64,000 nt of DNA, taken from Maratus speciosus. Taxonomy: Eukaryota; Arthropoda; Arachnida; Araneae; Salticidae. Position 1 is the first letter of the stretch, and every line of letters starts with the position of its first letter. The position numbers and the translations under genes were made by a program. Under the pieces are notes generated by a model that was not told the DNA's origin, searched no databases, and saw only the letters and a program-made list of their open reading frames with translations. The stretch spans positions 322,644,283-322,708,282 of the forward strand of contig OZ010791.1 of the NCBI GenBank assembly GCA_963932465.1. Reading direction: 5' to 3'. Below are positions 37,701-48,929 of this stretch, in pieces.

Positions 37701-38926
37701 TGTATGTTTATGTATCACTATGAAGAAATGACTGTTTTTTAGCTTTAACTTTGAAGGTTAAAATATAAATATAGCAAATTTTAACGTTATATAATTTTTA
37801 ATTGCTTTTCAAAATGTAATTGAACGCAATAATTGTTTTGCAATTGTTGTTTACATTTTTATTATGTTGTTTATGGTAATTATATCATCCTATGATCTAT
37901 TTACTTCAACTTTATACTTGTTTAAAGATATATAATAAAATAATTAATACGAAATACTATTTCATGTATGTGTCAACTTTATGTTTCAAAAAGAACTTGA
38001 AATATAACGACGAAATTTTGAAAGGAATCTTGACAGGCAATTTCAGTGCTATTTTTTTTTCTTAAGATATATGCCAAGATTTTTCAAGAAATTTCCTCTT
38101 CGAAGCTCTGTTTTTTTGTATGATTTACATATCAGAATTGAATGAGCATAAATCCCATGCATATATATTGATCATAAAAATGAAAACGAAAATTGTAATT
38201 GATAGAAATCGTTTAACAAGTTGAAACAAATAAAACTTATGAATGTTTGTCCATTCATTCAAATGAAATTATTTTTCTCCAGTTTTATTGTATATTCCAA
38301 TACATCCTTAAAATAAATAGGATTTTAGTTTCTAATTTTAGAGGAAAAAATAATGTTTCTAGAATAATTGTTATTAATTTCCTGAACAATCTTTATGTTC
38401 AGGAATATGATTACACTGTAAACAAGTTGGAAATTGCTCGTCAAACGTGGCAAATGAGGTGCGTTCGTACTATAACTAGTTTTATAAATATTTTTTGCAC
38501 TGCATATTGTACTAAATGCATATTTTAGTGCCCTTCAATAAGTGCATATCAATTTCATTCTGTTCGAAAGTTTGTAACATCATTAAAATACACTTGAAAT
38601 ATTTTTTTTTCCATTGGTTGTAATGTAACGGAAAACTTTTGACTGTCCCTGTAATTAAACTATACATCCGCTTTTCATAAAATTTTAAATGGCTCTACAA
38701 AATATTGCAACAATTATATATATAAAATTTCAGACCATTTGTTTAGGTAGTTTTTGCTCTGTTATATGCGCGAACGGACGGACAGGCAGACGGACAGACA
38801 GAGGAGACGGATAGAGAGACGGACGGACTGAACGAAGACTATAGGTGCTACGTATTTATTTAATTACGAACGCACCTAAAAAGAATCTGAAAAACTGTAA
38901 ACTTAGATAACGGCAAATATATATAT
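34780..38926 (+). repeat. Tandem array of ~930-bp units
   Basis: Four units start at CATTTGGTATTCATTTT or a variant near 34794, 35732, 36660 and 37585, giving periods of about 938, 928 and 925 bp. Each unit ends in AAACTTAGATAACAGTAAA-like sequence and, except where broken, an AT/TATC microsatellite. Unit 4 is lengthened by a 455-bp insertion (38423-38877). The array stops in the microsatellite at 38926, where a 5.7-kb element begins, and its next unit starts after that element at about 44670. Shadow frames recur in each unit but carry different stops, so it is not coding. Satellite-like; function unknown. Confidence 0.8.
38423..38877. mobile_element. Unclassified repeat R1, copy 2
   Basis: The surrounding array reads GATTACACTGTAAAAAAGAATCTG without a break in units 1 and 3. 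Here that sequence is split after GATTACACTGTAAA and resumes as AAAAAGAATCTGAAAAACTG. The inserted piece carries GAGGTGCGTTCGTACTATAA at the left and TTACGAACGCACCT at the right, 12-13 bp of inverted terminal match, with a dense GACGGACAGACAG tract inside. It shares both ends with 20640-21146. Confidence 0.75.
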
Positions 38927-39319
38927 ACCTGTAAGGCATGGTGACGTCACGGCGATGTCGTTGTGAAGTTACACTGTGATTTTGTGACCGTCGATGTGAC
39001 GTCACGTGACGTCGATGTGACGTTATAGTGACTAGAATGCGAGGTCGTTATGGCCGTTTTAGAGATCGTTTGTGACGTCACATTGTGACCACTCTGTGAA
39101 GTCACGGTGTGACAAATTTGTGAAAAGTGTGTCATTTGTGACTATTTTGGCATTAACTTTGTGACGAACCTGTGACGAAAGCGACAATGTTTTGAAGTCA
39201 CACTGTGACCAATTTGTGAAATATGTGTCATTTGTGACGAACTTGTCATAAACACTGTGATTTCAAATGAAAATCAAATTTCAAATTAATTGCTTAAAAG
39301 ACGCAAATAGTGAAAAAGA

Positions 39320-39390
39320 TTCCATGCTGGGACTCGAACCCGGGCCATCAGTACAGCGCACTGACATTCTACCGACTAAATCATATGGAA
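39320..39390 (-). other. tRNA-like sequence, left arm
   Basis: On the minus strand a 71-nt cloverleaf can be drawn: acceptor TTCCATA/CATGGAA (one mismatch), D-arm ATTTAGTCGGTAGAAT, anticodon stem TCAGT/ACTGA with loop GCGCTGT, and T-arm CCGGG-TTCGAGT-CCCAG with one mismatch. The T-arm gives a good pol III B box (GGTTCGAGTCC). Position 33 is C rather than the invariant T. It is probably a tRNA-derived (SINE-type) head rather than a working tRNA gene. Confidence 0.65.
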
Positions 39391-39825
39391 CGACACCCAG
39401 GCTGGAAAATTTCTCACTATTACATATTGGCAAGGCTACAAACGCAGCACAAGATGGAATATTTAGCGTGAGCCACTAACATGATGCAAACACGAAACTT
39501 AATTAAATCCAGCATCGATTGAAATTATATTAATACTTGGAAATTTTTCCAGAGAGAACCATTCGCCTTGCATACAATATTTCAAATGAAAATCAAATTT
39601 CAAATTAATTTCTTAAAAGGCAATTTTAATTTGAAATGTTGTATGCAAGGCGAATGTTTCTCCCTGGAAAAATTTCCAATTATTAATATAGTTTCAATCG
39701 ATGCTGGATTTAATTAAGTTTCGTGTTTACCCCATGTCGGTGGCTCACGATAAATATTCCATCTTGTGCTGCGTTTGTAGTCTTGCCAACATGTAATAGT
39801 GAGAAATTTCACAGGCTGGGCGTCG

Positions 39826-39896
39826 TTCCATGTTGTTTAGTCGGTAGAATGTCAGTGTGCTATACTGATGGCCCGGGTTCGAGTCCCGGCATGGAA
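39826..39896 (+). other. tRNA-like sequence, right arm
   Basis: This 71-nt sequence folds by eye as a full cloverleaf: acceptor TTCCATG/CATGGAA (7 pairs), D-arm GTTTAGTCGGTAGAAT (weak stem), anticodon stem TCAGT/ACTGA (5 pairs) with loop GTGCTAT, variable loop TGGC, and T-arm CCGGG-TTCGAGT-CCCGG (5 pairs). The loop would place GCT as anticodon, a Ser anticodon, but Ser tRNAs need a long variable arm, which is absent. I therefore call it tRNA-like. The B box is intact, so pol III transcription is conceivable. Confidence 0.7.
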
Positions 39897-40665
39897 TCTT
39901 TTTCACTATGTTGGCCTTTGCGCCTTTAAGCAATTAATTTGATATTTGATTTTCATTTGAAATATTGTATATAAGGCGAATAATTCTCTCTTGAAAAAAT
40001 TCTAAGTATTAATACAGCGATGAATTTTAAAATAAACTGTTGCTGTAAATATAAAATCTTATCTTTTTACCGTATTTTTTAGCAAAATATCGCTATTTTG
40101 GAGTCCTAGTCTTCTAAAACATTTTAAATTTTTCCACTTAAAAAACAATGCTTATCAACTGACGTATTTTTTTTATTAAGTTCTATGCTTGATATTGAGT
40201 TTAAGCTTGATATTTAGAATGTGTAAGTTTTTTAATTTGTTGTGATTTGTGATTACTTTATTAAATACGAACATGGAGACTAACGGATATTAATACAACT
40301 ATTATTTATAGAGCGGCATGATAAGCGATATTTATTTAAATTTTTTATTCCCGTGTATATTGTATTTTGTGAATATGAGCTAAATAGATTTGGTATGTTT
40401 TATAGGAAAAGACTGATCTGAGAGGTAGAAAAAAAACGAGTAAGAAAAATCATGCGTTAAGCATAGATTATAAAATACTTTCCAACACTTTCTGAATGCT
40501 TTAACAAGACATCGTAATTTGGGGAAATGACATAAATAAGATAACTAAATAAACATTTTAGAAAACGCATAAAACATTTGAAAAACTGATTTCAGCAGTT
40601 ACCGTCCATAGCCAAATACGTTTTCCAATTCTTTTGAACAGCCTTGTATTTGATCTGTAGGTTGA

Positions 40666-41235
40666 TACTGAAAAAAATGAAGTACTCAAAAATGAGTAAA
40701 CCGACGTACTCATATCGAATTGAATATTTTTGTATCAAAAATGAACCTATGCTTTCTCTATTTTGAAACATCACATGTTATCAAACCCAAACAAACGAAT
40801 AGTTTTGTACCCTGTAATGGTTCATTTCATTTATGGCGGCATAAATGATGTTTATTAATGTAAATATTAAATTATGCACAGCATTTTAAAAATAATTTAA
40901 AAGTGCTTGGAAATAATGCTCTTAAAAATATTCGATTTGAGTATCTTGTTAAGAATTTTGCTATTTTTCTTAATAAATAATCAATTAAACATTTCTTGTT
41001 AAGAACTTTGAACAGGAAATAAATGTCAGTACATTTTTTCTTTAAATTTTAGGTTTTTTTTGGGGGGGGGAGGGCAGTACATAACGATTCATATTTGATC
41101 ACAACCATGGAATAAAAAATGAGTACATGTGTTTCTCAACTTTGAGTACATTTGAATCAGAGCTATTTTGACTATGTGACGCATTTAAAATTGAGTACTT
41201 TTTACTCAATTTTGAGTACCCATTTTTTTTAAGTG
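40666..41235. mobile_element. MITE with ACTGAAAAAAATG ends
   Basis: The left end ACTGAAAAAAATGAAGTACT and right end read inward ACTTAAAAAAAATGGGTACT are inverted. TGAGTAC words recur through both subterminal regions. It is about 570 bp, has no coding, and lies within the 5.7-kb TGTGAC-ended element. The target duplication is unclear, so the superfamily is open. Confidence 0.6.
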
Positions 41236-41999
41236 TATATATACTATATAATGGGAAAATTTAGTTTAGCAAGAAAACACCTAACAGGTTGAAATTCTTT
41301 TTCAGCAATTTATACTAATGTAGGGAAACATACTTGAATACTTTTGTGCAACCCTGTAGTTTACCTAGAATCTTTATTACACGCCACAATTTAGTTAAAA
41401 TTTAATTCAAACTAAGACACCCTTAAAACTGCTGAAATCACATTTCCAGAAATTATAATATATAGACTCCATGTATCCAATTCTTTACGTGACCCAGTGT
41501 ATCATTTTATCTGTATTCTACAAACATTTCTTTGTAAATTAAATGCGGTTCAGCGAAAAAAAGCATAACTCATTTAAAAACCACCTTTAAGCAATTTGCG
41601 CCCATACCCAGTAATCCGTACGAATACTTTTGTGTAGCCTTGTATAGGAATTATAGCATTTACATACACCATATACTATGCATAAATATAGGGAATCATA
41701 AAAGCGCATATCATAATTAAAAATACATTTCCAGCAATCATCGCTAATGAACAGTACTTCGGATACAATATAGTATCTGAAATATTTTGTGTGTCCCTGT
41801 AAATGCTATATACGTATTATTCGTATTATACATGAAATAATTTATAGTATGTAAACCTCAGCGACATATATCAATTTCATTATATATGAAATAGATTAAC
41901 ATAATTAAAGTATGCCGCAAACAATTCCCTCCACCCCTATATCATTATGTATTTGAATTCCTTTTTTAGCCCTGTAAATGAACAATAACTATTCTTTGC
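41236..41999. repeat. Degenerate short direct repeats
   Basis: Variants of AATACTTTTGTG..ACCCTGTA appear near 41338, 41622 and 41780, and a related GTCCCTGTAAATGAAC near 42140. They look like decayed tandem units of roughly 150-300 bp, related to the middle of R1 copy 2. Confidence 0.4.
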
Positions 42000-42340
42000 A
42001 TCGCATAGTCAACAGAATCCATATTTTAATGCACTTCATAAATGCATATAAATTTTATTCTGTTTGAAAGCGTGCGTAAAATCATTAAAAATCATTTGAA
42101 ACGATTTTTTCCCATAGGCCGTAATGTAACGGAAAACTTTTAGCTGTCCCTGTAAATGAACAAAGCATGCTACAAACTTCATTGCACATAGGTACCGTGC
42201 TATGTTAAACGTCAATAACATCCAAAAATTTCAGGGCAATTCGAGTATATTTTCGAGAGTTAGAGTGCGGACAGACTGCTAGACGGACAGACGGAGAGAC
42301 AAACCCAAGTCATAAGAACTTTTCAACTTGTGTCCTATAT
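42000..42340 (+). repeat. R1-related fragment
   Basis: Segments TTTTATTCTGTTTGAAAGCG and GTAATGTAACGGAAAACTTT parallel 38557-38640 in R1 copy 2, and a GACGGACAGACGGAGAGAC tract follows at about 42280. The terminal GAGGTGCGTTCG is not present here, so this is an incomplete or different member. Confidence 0.55.
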
Positions 42341-44340
42341 TATGTATCCTCTATTATATGAGCTTTTAAAAAATATATTCTAAAGCAGTTTAATCTATAA
42401 CTTTATTTCAATGCTTAAATATCATATTTTACTTTTTCGTGCCAATAATTACGCGTATCATAAACGTAGAAAATGAATTTACAATAGAAGAAATTTTAAT
42501 AACCGATTCAGGATGTCTATAATTAAATGTTTGATTAAAATCACAAACAGAAAAAATGCTTACATACAATTAAAAAAAATAAATATACCAATTTGAAAAA
42601 CACTAAAAATAATAATTAGTATTTATAATTGTACTATTAAACAACAGCAAACTACAATAGATAAATTAAATGCATTATTAGATTTAACAATACCTCAAAA
42701 ATATTTCAATATGGTATAAGGAATTCCTATTATTTTATAATTTTGGCAAATGTTAAATCTGAAAACATTCGTTTGAAGATTTGGGATTTTAAAAGATAAT
42801 TTAAAATATTATTAGCACTGAAAGAAAATTCTTTCAAATGTTTCACTACTGTAATATGTAAAAATAGATTTTCACAGTATAATGTTAATTTCTAATCTGA
42901 AACAGTTTTCGTAATCTCATGATAATCGAACATCATATTTAACTCCAAAATAATAATAACTATAAGTGTTAGTAATCAAAAAATAGTAAGAAGCCGATAA
43001 AATAATTCCAAATCATTGTCGTTCCATACATTTTCAATCTCAAGTAAGAGTAAATTAATGTTTATATTAATTCCAGTATGAATGTAGGCATGAATCAGTC
43101 TCTGCGCAGTTTTTTTTTTCAAGCGATGGCAGATTAAGATATTTTTCTTTACATTTATCGAATTGGAAAATATCGCTTCTGACAGTTAAAGATCAGTCTC
43201 TTACAAATATAACATTAAACTTTTAACTCATACTATACAAATCAGGAACAAAATATTTAAATTAAATAAGACTTGCATGTCGTTCCATTAATATCCGTGT
43301 ATCCTAAAATGGTCATTTCCGTATCTTAAAGTGTTGTAGACGTGGTGATATTCTAAAAACAGTGAACTATTTCCCGCGTCTTCTCATATTTATTTTTCTG
43401 TGGGCAGACGATTTTCAAGCAGATGTTCTGTTACAGATTATTTGTTTTTGTATACAAGAAATATGGAACTTCAATGCGCAGTAATTTTCTGAAAGTATCG
43501 TTAATTAAAATTTTGTATTTGAAGAAATGTCCAATGTATTTAACCTTTTCTTTTTATCCGTACCAAATAATTCAAGTTAAAATGTATTGTAAAGTTCCTT
43601 TTTTCTAAATAATTATAATAATAATATTCATAATTAGAGTTTATTAGATAAAACATTGTTTAAATTTTTAAAAGGTGTAAAAATAAATTTAATGGTAATA
43701 ACGACCACCCCCCCTTTTTTTTCTTTTTTTTTAAAGTAAAGTTTGTTTTGCACAAATTTTGTACATTTCTTTTATTTTCGGAAAATTCTAATTTTATTTA
43801 AAAAGTCTGAAAGAAGTAGAATTTATGACTTGAATGCAGATTATAAAAATATTCTAAAGCAAGAAATGCATAGATGACTAAACTCTGAAGACTCTTTCTA
43901 CGTGCTCATTAAAAGGTACAGATTTAACTGTTATGGAAAATTTTTAGTTTGAAACCACAGAAGTGTTTCGAATAATCCTGGTCGGTAAAAAAAGAAATAA
44001 ATAAATAAATTTCCTCCCAGCAAACAGAATATGTATAGTGTATAAATTTAATATTCCTAATTCTACATATATTATTCAAATGCTGGATAAAATTGAAATC
44101 ATGAAAAAGTATACATTCACTGTCTTAGATATCAAATTGATAAAATATAGCCTGGAAATTTAGTTTATTAATGCTTGTATCGTGCACTTTATTTATTATG
44201 CCCCCCCCCTCCCCCCCACTCGCCTTTAGTGACAGATTTTACCATTTGCTATCCACTAATATATTTCCATTCCTTATGCCGCTGTAACTCGTGACTGTTT
44301 AAAATATTTCTCTTCATTTTCAAAGATTTTTGAAGTTCAT
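42341..44340. other. Interior of the 5.7-kb element, nothing recognised
   Basis: AT-rich with homopolymer runs (43708-43740 and 44202-44218). No open frame longer than about 60 codons, no domain, no repeat boundary. If the element once encoded a transposase, it is not visible here. Confidence 0.45.
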
Positions 44341-44650
44341 ATTTTTGTCACACTGTGACTTACAATATGGTGTTTTTTTTGTCACATATGTGACGTGACG
44401 TACGTTACATAGCAGTGACATAACAGTGACGTCACATTTTTATTTTTAATTGCCAGAAAAATATAATTTTACAGTAAATGACATGTTTTGAAGAATTTTC
44501 GTAATTTTTTAAAGTTTTCTAAGAAGTTCACACCTCAGTCACAATGTGACATCACTGAGTAGTGGCATTTTGGTCACAGATGTGACGTGACCACAGTGAC
44601 TTACAGTGACGTCACAACGACGTCACCGTGACCATGCATGCTATGAGGGT

Positions 44651-45040
44651 ATATATATATATATATATATATATTATGAAAATAAATTTGTCATTTTTAA
44701 CAACTCTATGCTTCGTTATATAGTTTTTATGGTAAAAACCGGAATTATTCTGTAAAATAAAGAGTTCTATACTACAATTCGATTCAAGTTTTATACTACA
44801 ATTAGATGACGATTCTTTTTATCAGTTTTACAGGTTTTTTCCCCTTACAGCGCGGTTAATTCCAGCATCTAAAAGTTATATTATTAACTTGATGAATGAG
44901 AGTTAAAATCATTTAAGAAAGTAATTAAAAAAATCATGGAATTTATCAATAACAATTATGAATTATGAGTATATACAGTGTAATAATTACGGTAACTAAT
45001 CCATGCTGTCATATATTACAAGATATTTCTGTAGAAATTA
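44651..45040 (+). repeat. Resumption of the 930-bp array (short)
   Basis: After an AT microsatellite (44651-44673), TATTATGAAAATAAATTTGT matches the start of an array unit (compare 35712). Similarity is lost within about 40 bp. The rest, to 45040, is unassigned. Confidence 0.55.
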
Positions 45041-45046
45041 CACTGT

Positions 45047-45243
45047 TAAAAAATTTGTAGTAGGTTGAGCTAACTTTTGGTGTTGCAGTAACTGCAACCA
45101 TAAGATGGTGAAATTTCACTCCAAGATTTGGAGTTCCGGTTGAACCTTAGCTCCAAATATTCGTTCAGGTTTTCATCATCTTGTGGTTGCAGCTACTAGA
45201 GCATTAAAAATTGGTTCAACGTATCATACAATTTTTAACAATG
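45047..45243. mobile_element. Small foldback MITE
   Basis: The left end CACTGTTAAAAAATTTG and right end ATTTTTAACAATG are inverted, and inner segments mirror as well: GCAACCATAAGATGGTGAAA on the left against TTTTCATCATCTTGTGGTTG on the right. It is about 200 bp with no clear target duplication. No coding. Confidence 0.6.
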
Positions 45244-45267
45244 ATACTTCATTAAACTCTCTCATGC

Positions 45268-45767
45268 TTGATAACGTCAAATGCGGTTGTGCTAAAAAAT
45301 AATCCTAAGAGAACGGCGCATAATTTGTTTGCACCTACGTTTGTGTTCTATTTAAATTGTTTGAGGTCTTTCGATTGCTTTGATGAAAATAAATCTAGTT
45401 TTATTATGCATTTCAAGTTTCTAGCCCGCAAAATTGCAAATAAATCGTAATTTAGATGGTTTTCCGCTTATTTGACCTTTTATAATTTTTATTAAAAAAA
45501 ATCGTTCTCCGGGAGCATTTGCATCTTAAAAATAACCTTCACGCAAAGTTTCAAGTTTTTAGACTCAATCGTGTCACAGAAATAGAAATTTTAGAACTTT
45601 TTTTTTTCCCGGCATACTTTTTACGTTTCAATTTTTTTTAGAAATTGTTCTATTGCAAGTATTTACGTCTCAAAAGTAACAGCCATATGTCGTCAAATTT
45701 CAAGTTTCTAGCCCTATCAGTTCAAAATAAATTGTAATTTAGTACGTTTAAAGCTCATTTCACTTTT
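45268..45767 (-). mobile_element. Helitron fragment split by a Helentron, distal part
   Basis: AAATCGTAATTTAGATGGTT, GAGCATTTGCATCTTAAAAA and CAAGTTTCTAGCCC-type words are the same module as in the minus-strand Helitron at 24640-25467. It breaks at 45767 (CATTTCACTTTT) and continues at 48279. No 3' CTAG terminus could be placed at the left, so that end is lost or decayed. Confidence 0.65.
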
Positions 45768-47972
45768 AGGTAGATTTCGTATGAAATACTACCTATTGGG
45801 ATCGTTCCTATGTTGGAATTTCTGAACAATTTTTGCAGATCTACACCGATCATGACCCCTAGAACCCAAAAGCCACCCTCAGTAAAAAACTTTATCTATC
45901 TATCTATCTATCTATCTATATATATATATCACTTTCTTCTGGACACGATAACTTTCGTAATTCTGCACTAATCTCTTCCAAACTGATACATAAAATCAAA
46001 GGGCATAAAATCTCGGTCAAGTTCGTTAATGGGCAAAATCGGACCAAGGGGATGGAAATAGGGGGCGGTTTTGTGAAAACCGAAAACCCCCCATAACTTC
46101 TTCATTTTTGTACATATCAAATCAGTTTAAAGTTTTTATTACTTCTAAAAATAGGGCCAAAATTTTATGTATCACAGATTTTTAATAAAGTTAAAAATGG
46201 GCTCAAGGGGCGCAAAAAATAGGGTTTTGGGGAGAAAAAAATTCATAACTTCGTCAATTCTCAAGATATCAATTCCAATTAATTTATTATAAATCTCCTT
46301 AATGTTATCTACAACTTTTATATTCACAAGTTTTTGATAGAACCAATTCGTACCGCAAAAAAATTAAAAACGAAAACAAAAAAGGGGATTGAAGAAGTAA
46401 AAAATCCATAACTCCGTCAATTTAAAAGATATAAAATCCTCATGAATTTATCATATATCTTCTTAATATTGTCTACAACATCTATATAGACAAGTTTTGG
46501 ATAGGACCAATTCTTACAGCAAAAACAAATTAAAAATACATAGCGGTTGAAGAAAAAAATCATCTAAGTAAGGGTGTATTCAAATCCAAACTACGTATTT
46601 TCTGACTCATTCTACAATTCATTTTTGCTCTCAAACGCATCCAATTGCTAGATTCTCTTATTCAGAAACTATATAATGTACAGTAATGATCGGTTTTTTG
46701 ATAGAGGCAGAATATATTTCAAAAAATGCTGTTAAAGTGGGCATTTTGAACCGAATTTCCCCAAAGCGGATTGTATTGGAAAAATCATTGCATTAAGGAT
46801 GCACTCAAATCCAAACTGCTTATTTTCTGACTCATCTTTAAATTCATTTTTGCTCTCAAACGCATTTAATTGGTAGATTCGCTTATTCAGAAACTATATA
46901 ATGTACCGCAAGGATCGATTTTTTGATAGAGGCAGAATATATTTCAAAAAATGATGTCAAAGTGGGCATTTTGAACGGAATTTCCCGAAGCAATTGTGTT
47001 ATCACTTTCTTCTGGACACGATAACTTCCGCAATTCTGCACAAATCTCTTCCGAACTGATACATAAAATCAAGGGACATAAAATCTCGGTCAAGTTCGTT
47101 AATGGGCAAAAGCGGACAAAGGGGATGGAAATAGGGAGGGGTTTTGTGAAAACCGAAAAAACCCCAATAACTTCTTAATTTTTGTACATATGAAATCAGT
47201 TTAAAGTTTTTATTACTTCTAAAAATAGCGCCAAAAATTCATGCATCACAGATTTTTGATAAAATTTAAAATAGGCTCAAGGGGCGCAAAAATAGGGTTT
47301 TTAGGAGAAAAAATTTCCTTACTTCGTCAATTCTCAAGATATCAAATCCAATAATTTTGTTATACATTTTTTTTAATATTATCTACAACTTTTATATTCA
47401 CAAGTTTTTGATAGGACCAATTCGTACCGCAAAAAAAAAATAAATAAAAACGAAAACAAAAAAGGGGGGTTGAAGAAGAAAAATTTTCATAACTCCGTCA
47501 ATTCACAAGACATAAAATCTGCATGAATTTATCATATATCTTCTTTATATTGTCTTCAACATTTATATAGACAAGTTTTTGATAGGGCAAATTCTTACAG
47601 CAAAACAAATTAAAAATATATAGCGGTTGAAGAAAAAAATCATCTTATTAAGGGCACATTCAAATCCAAACTGTCTATTTTCTTACTCATTTTTAAATTC
47701 ATTTTTGCTTTCAAACGCATCCAATTGCTAGATTCTCTTATTCAGAAACTATATAATGTACAGTAATGATCGAGTTTTTGATAGAGGCAGAATATATTTC
47801 AAAAAATGATGTCAAAGTGGGCATTTTGAATAGAATTTCCCGAAGCGATTGTGTTAGAAACGAAAAATATTGCCCTACTGAGAAAATAATTGTTTATTAA
47901 TCAAGTTTTAATTAATTGAAAGAAAAATAAAAACACAGGTTGCTTATAAATCTTTTCAAAAATCACGTCAGC

Positions 47973-48027
<55 letters not shown>

Positions 48028-48278
48028 TAAAAATGAATCTGAAAATGTGCCAGAAAATTTCGAGTTGTTGAGTATGGAAAAATATTTTTTTTAATATCGC
48101 CTTAACATGATTCTGATAAAACCAGCTATTTTATAAAAAGGAAATAAAAACTCGTCAAAAGCAGACAGATAAAACTGTTAAAGTGGATTTATATCTAATA
48201 ATGATTTAGTTTTTGTTGGTGAAATTAGTATACTTAACTTCGAAATCTACCCCTGCCTGTAGGCCGGGCCGGCAGGGA
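45768..48278 (+). mobile_element. Helentron-like element, copy 2 (nested)
   Basis: It starts AGGTAGATTTCGTATGAAAT and ends GAAATCTACC followed by a strong hairpin (CCCTGCC...GGCAGGG, 48251-48277) and a T run. The leader ATCATGACCCCTAGAACCCA and a TATC/AT microsatellite (about 45893-45928) match the plan of copies 1 and 3. The core consists of two units of about 1,070 bp starting at TATCACTTTCTTCTGGACAC (45928 and 46998), with shorter repeats inside. It is inserted in a T run within a Helitron, as the flanks on either side together make a continuous Helitron module. No coding. Confidence 0.8.
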
Positions 48279-48920
48279 TTTTTTTAAATGTAATTTTTCA
48301 GAAACGTTTCTTATAGGACATTTACATCTTAAAAGGAATTAACCCACGAAGTTGAAAATCACTAGCCCCAACAATATTAGAGAAATCACAATTTTAGAAC
48401 TTTTTTCGCTCCTGCATCCTTTTACTTTTCGAAATATTTGGAAACTGTTCTGTGGAAGCAATTATGTCTTAAAAGTAACCATCACACCAAATTTCAAGTT
48501 TCAAACTCTAATCGCTCCAAATAAATCGTAATTTAGAATGCTTTTTGCTGTTTTTGCTTTCTGTTGCTGCTTTCCGCTGTAATTTAGGATTGTTTTCCGC
48601 TCATTTCATCCTTTTATGATTTGCGCTTTTATGAATCCGTTCACAGCTAACATTTACATCTTAAAACTAACAACCACTCCAAATTTCATGTTGCTTGACC
48701 CAAAAATATCAGAAATCGCACTATTAGATAGTTTTTTTGCTCATGAACTCCCTTGGGATTGTTTTACCGGCAAAAAATATAGCCTATGTTGGAGCAGAGA
48801 TGGTGACAAGCATTTTGCCACCATTATTATTGAAATCGACTCGGAAATTCCCACGGTTAACCCCCCTACAAACAATCAAACAAATACTCAAACGTAACTT
48901 ATTTATAATATTAGTGCAGA
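48279..48920 (-). mobile_element. Helitron 5' part, minus strand, split
   Basis: On the minus strand it starts near 48920 with TCTGCACTAATATTATAAAT, corresponding to the starts at 25467 and 14804. A GTTTGATTGTTTGTAGGGGG-type leader follows, then modules with CATTTACATCTTAAAA on the plus strand. Its left edge joins the fragment ending at 45767 once the Helentron-like element is ignored. The base outside the 5' end is G on the minus strand, not the usual A, so the exact terminus is uncertain. Confidence 0.65.
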
Positions 48921-48929
48921 CGATTCTCT

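Larger units (their letters stand above)
39254..39990. repeat. Large palindrome with tRNA-like arms
   Basis: The left arm runs from ATTTCAAATGAAAATCAAAT to about 39600, and the right arm mirrors it to TTTTCATTTGAAATATTGTA. Mirrored blocks include ATTCGCCTTGCATACAATAT against GTTGTATGCAAGGCGAATG and AGCATCGATTGAAA against TTTCAATCGATGCTGG. The centre is near 39618. Each arm holds one 71-nt tRNA-like unit pointing away from the centre. Confidence 0.8.
38927..44650. mobile_element. 5.7-kb element with long TGTGAC-rich inverted ends
   Basis: The left end begins ACCTGTAAGGCATGGTGACG; the right end read inward begins ACCCTCATAGCATGCATGGT and then CACGGTGACGTCGTTGTGAC. Both ends, about 300 bp each (38927-39250 and 44341-44650), are filled with TGTGAC/GTCACA words and GTGACGTCAC palindromes in inverted arrangement. 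Outside lies the AT microsatellite of the 930-bp tandem array on both sides, and array sequence resumes at about 44670, so the whole unit is an insertion. Inside are a palindrome with two tRNA-like sequences, a MITE and R1-like fragments. No transposase or other protein was found. Long complex inverted ends suggest a foldback or Mutator-like type, but that is not shown. Confidence 0.7.

Noticed and set aside
39826..39896. Functional tRNA gene
   Set aside because: The GCT anticodon implies Ser, but the variable loop is only 4 nt, and the copy is part of a palindromic repeat.
39745..39933. Frame containing CRDSNPGHQYSTLTFYRLN
   Set aside because: This is the translation of the tRNA-like B-box region, a common artefact of tRNA-derived repeats.
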